Assembly: GCA_025353985.1 (NCBI GenBank)
Contig: JANXNT010000247.1
Span: forward strand, 1-5,011
DNA: 5,011 nt
Origin: Limnoglobus sp.
Lineage (GTDB): Bacteria > Planctomycetota > Planctomycetia > Gemmatales > Gemmataceae
Reading direction: 5' to 3'
Shown here piece by piece: positions 4,920-5,011 of the stretch. The translations under genes were made by a program, and so were the position numbers. The notes beneath the pieces were generated by a model. That model saw nothing but the letters and a program-made list of their open reading frames with translations. It searched no databases and was not told where the DNA came from. Position 1 is the first letter of the stretch; every line of letters starts with the position of its first letter.

Positions 4920-5011
4920 CTTCACGGCGTTGCCTGCGGGGTATGGGTGTAGCGCACGCGCTCCGCTTCGAAGACTTCGCGTCGCGGCGAATTCACCACG
5001 AACCGCAAAGG
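4920..5011. other. Right-end intergenic sequence, no gene seen
   Basis: Two small dyads are present, AGCGC-AC-GCGCT (4951-4962) and CGAAG-A-CTTCG (4969-4979). No start codon with a Shine-Dalgarno sequence and no recognisable protein motif is visible on either strand before the window ends. Confidence 0.4.

Noticed and set aside
4518..4925. 135-codon minus-strand frame from a GTG
   Set aside because: It translates through REP-like palindromes (giving A-L-S-L-R-E-R) and the terminator-like hairpin; no domain or ribosome binding site.

Overview
The window looks like a planctomycete chromosome, most plausibly of the Gemmata/Tuwongella kind. This is inferred from three things: a secreted repeat protein of the planctomycete 'YTV' type, the moderately high G+C content, and long intergenic regions full of small palindromic repeats. 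No ribosomal or other phylogenetic marker is present, so the assignment is tentative.

Layout. (1) Positions 1-638, minus strand, hold the 5' part of a penicillin-acylase-family (Ntn hydrolase, S45) gene that runs off the left edge. (2) An 85-bp divergent intergenic region follows. (3) Positions 724-1371, plus strand, encode a secreted SGNH/GDSL esterase of 215 residues. (4) Positions 1372-2113 contain no convincing protein gene but are not empty. They hold a near-consensus sigma-54 (-24/-12) promoter at 1503-1518, a set of hairpins separated by C-rich single-stranded stretches, and a perfect 10-bp terminator hairpin at 1675-1699. Together these make a candidate sRNA of about 170 nt. They are followed by an 81-bp palindrome built from CAGC heptads and by a hairpin-rich leader. 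(5) Positions 2114-4501, plus strand, encode a 795-residue exported Cys-rich repeat protein with 49 in-register octapeptides in three blocks. (6) Positions 4502-5011 hold a terminator-like hairpin and a cluster of REP-like palindromes, with no gene.

How the parts may work together. Both plus-strand proteins appear to be exported, an acylhydrolase/esterase and a structural wall- or envelope-type protein. The most notable unlisted signal is the sigma-54 promoter plus terminator unit upstream of the large gene. One of its C-rich stretches can pair with codons 3-7 of the repeat-protein mRNA (11 Watson-Crick pairs, one bulge and two G-U pairs). This suggests, but does not prove, a local regulatory RNA controlling the envelope protein. 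Nothing was run computationally; all structures and alignments were read by eye.
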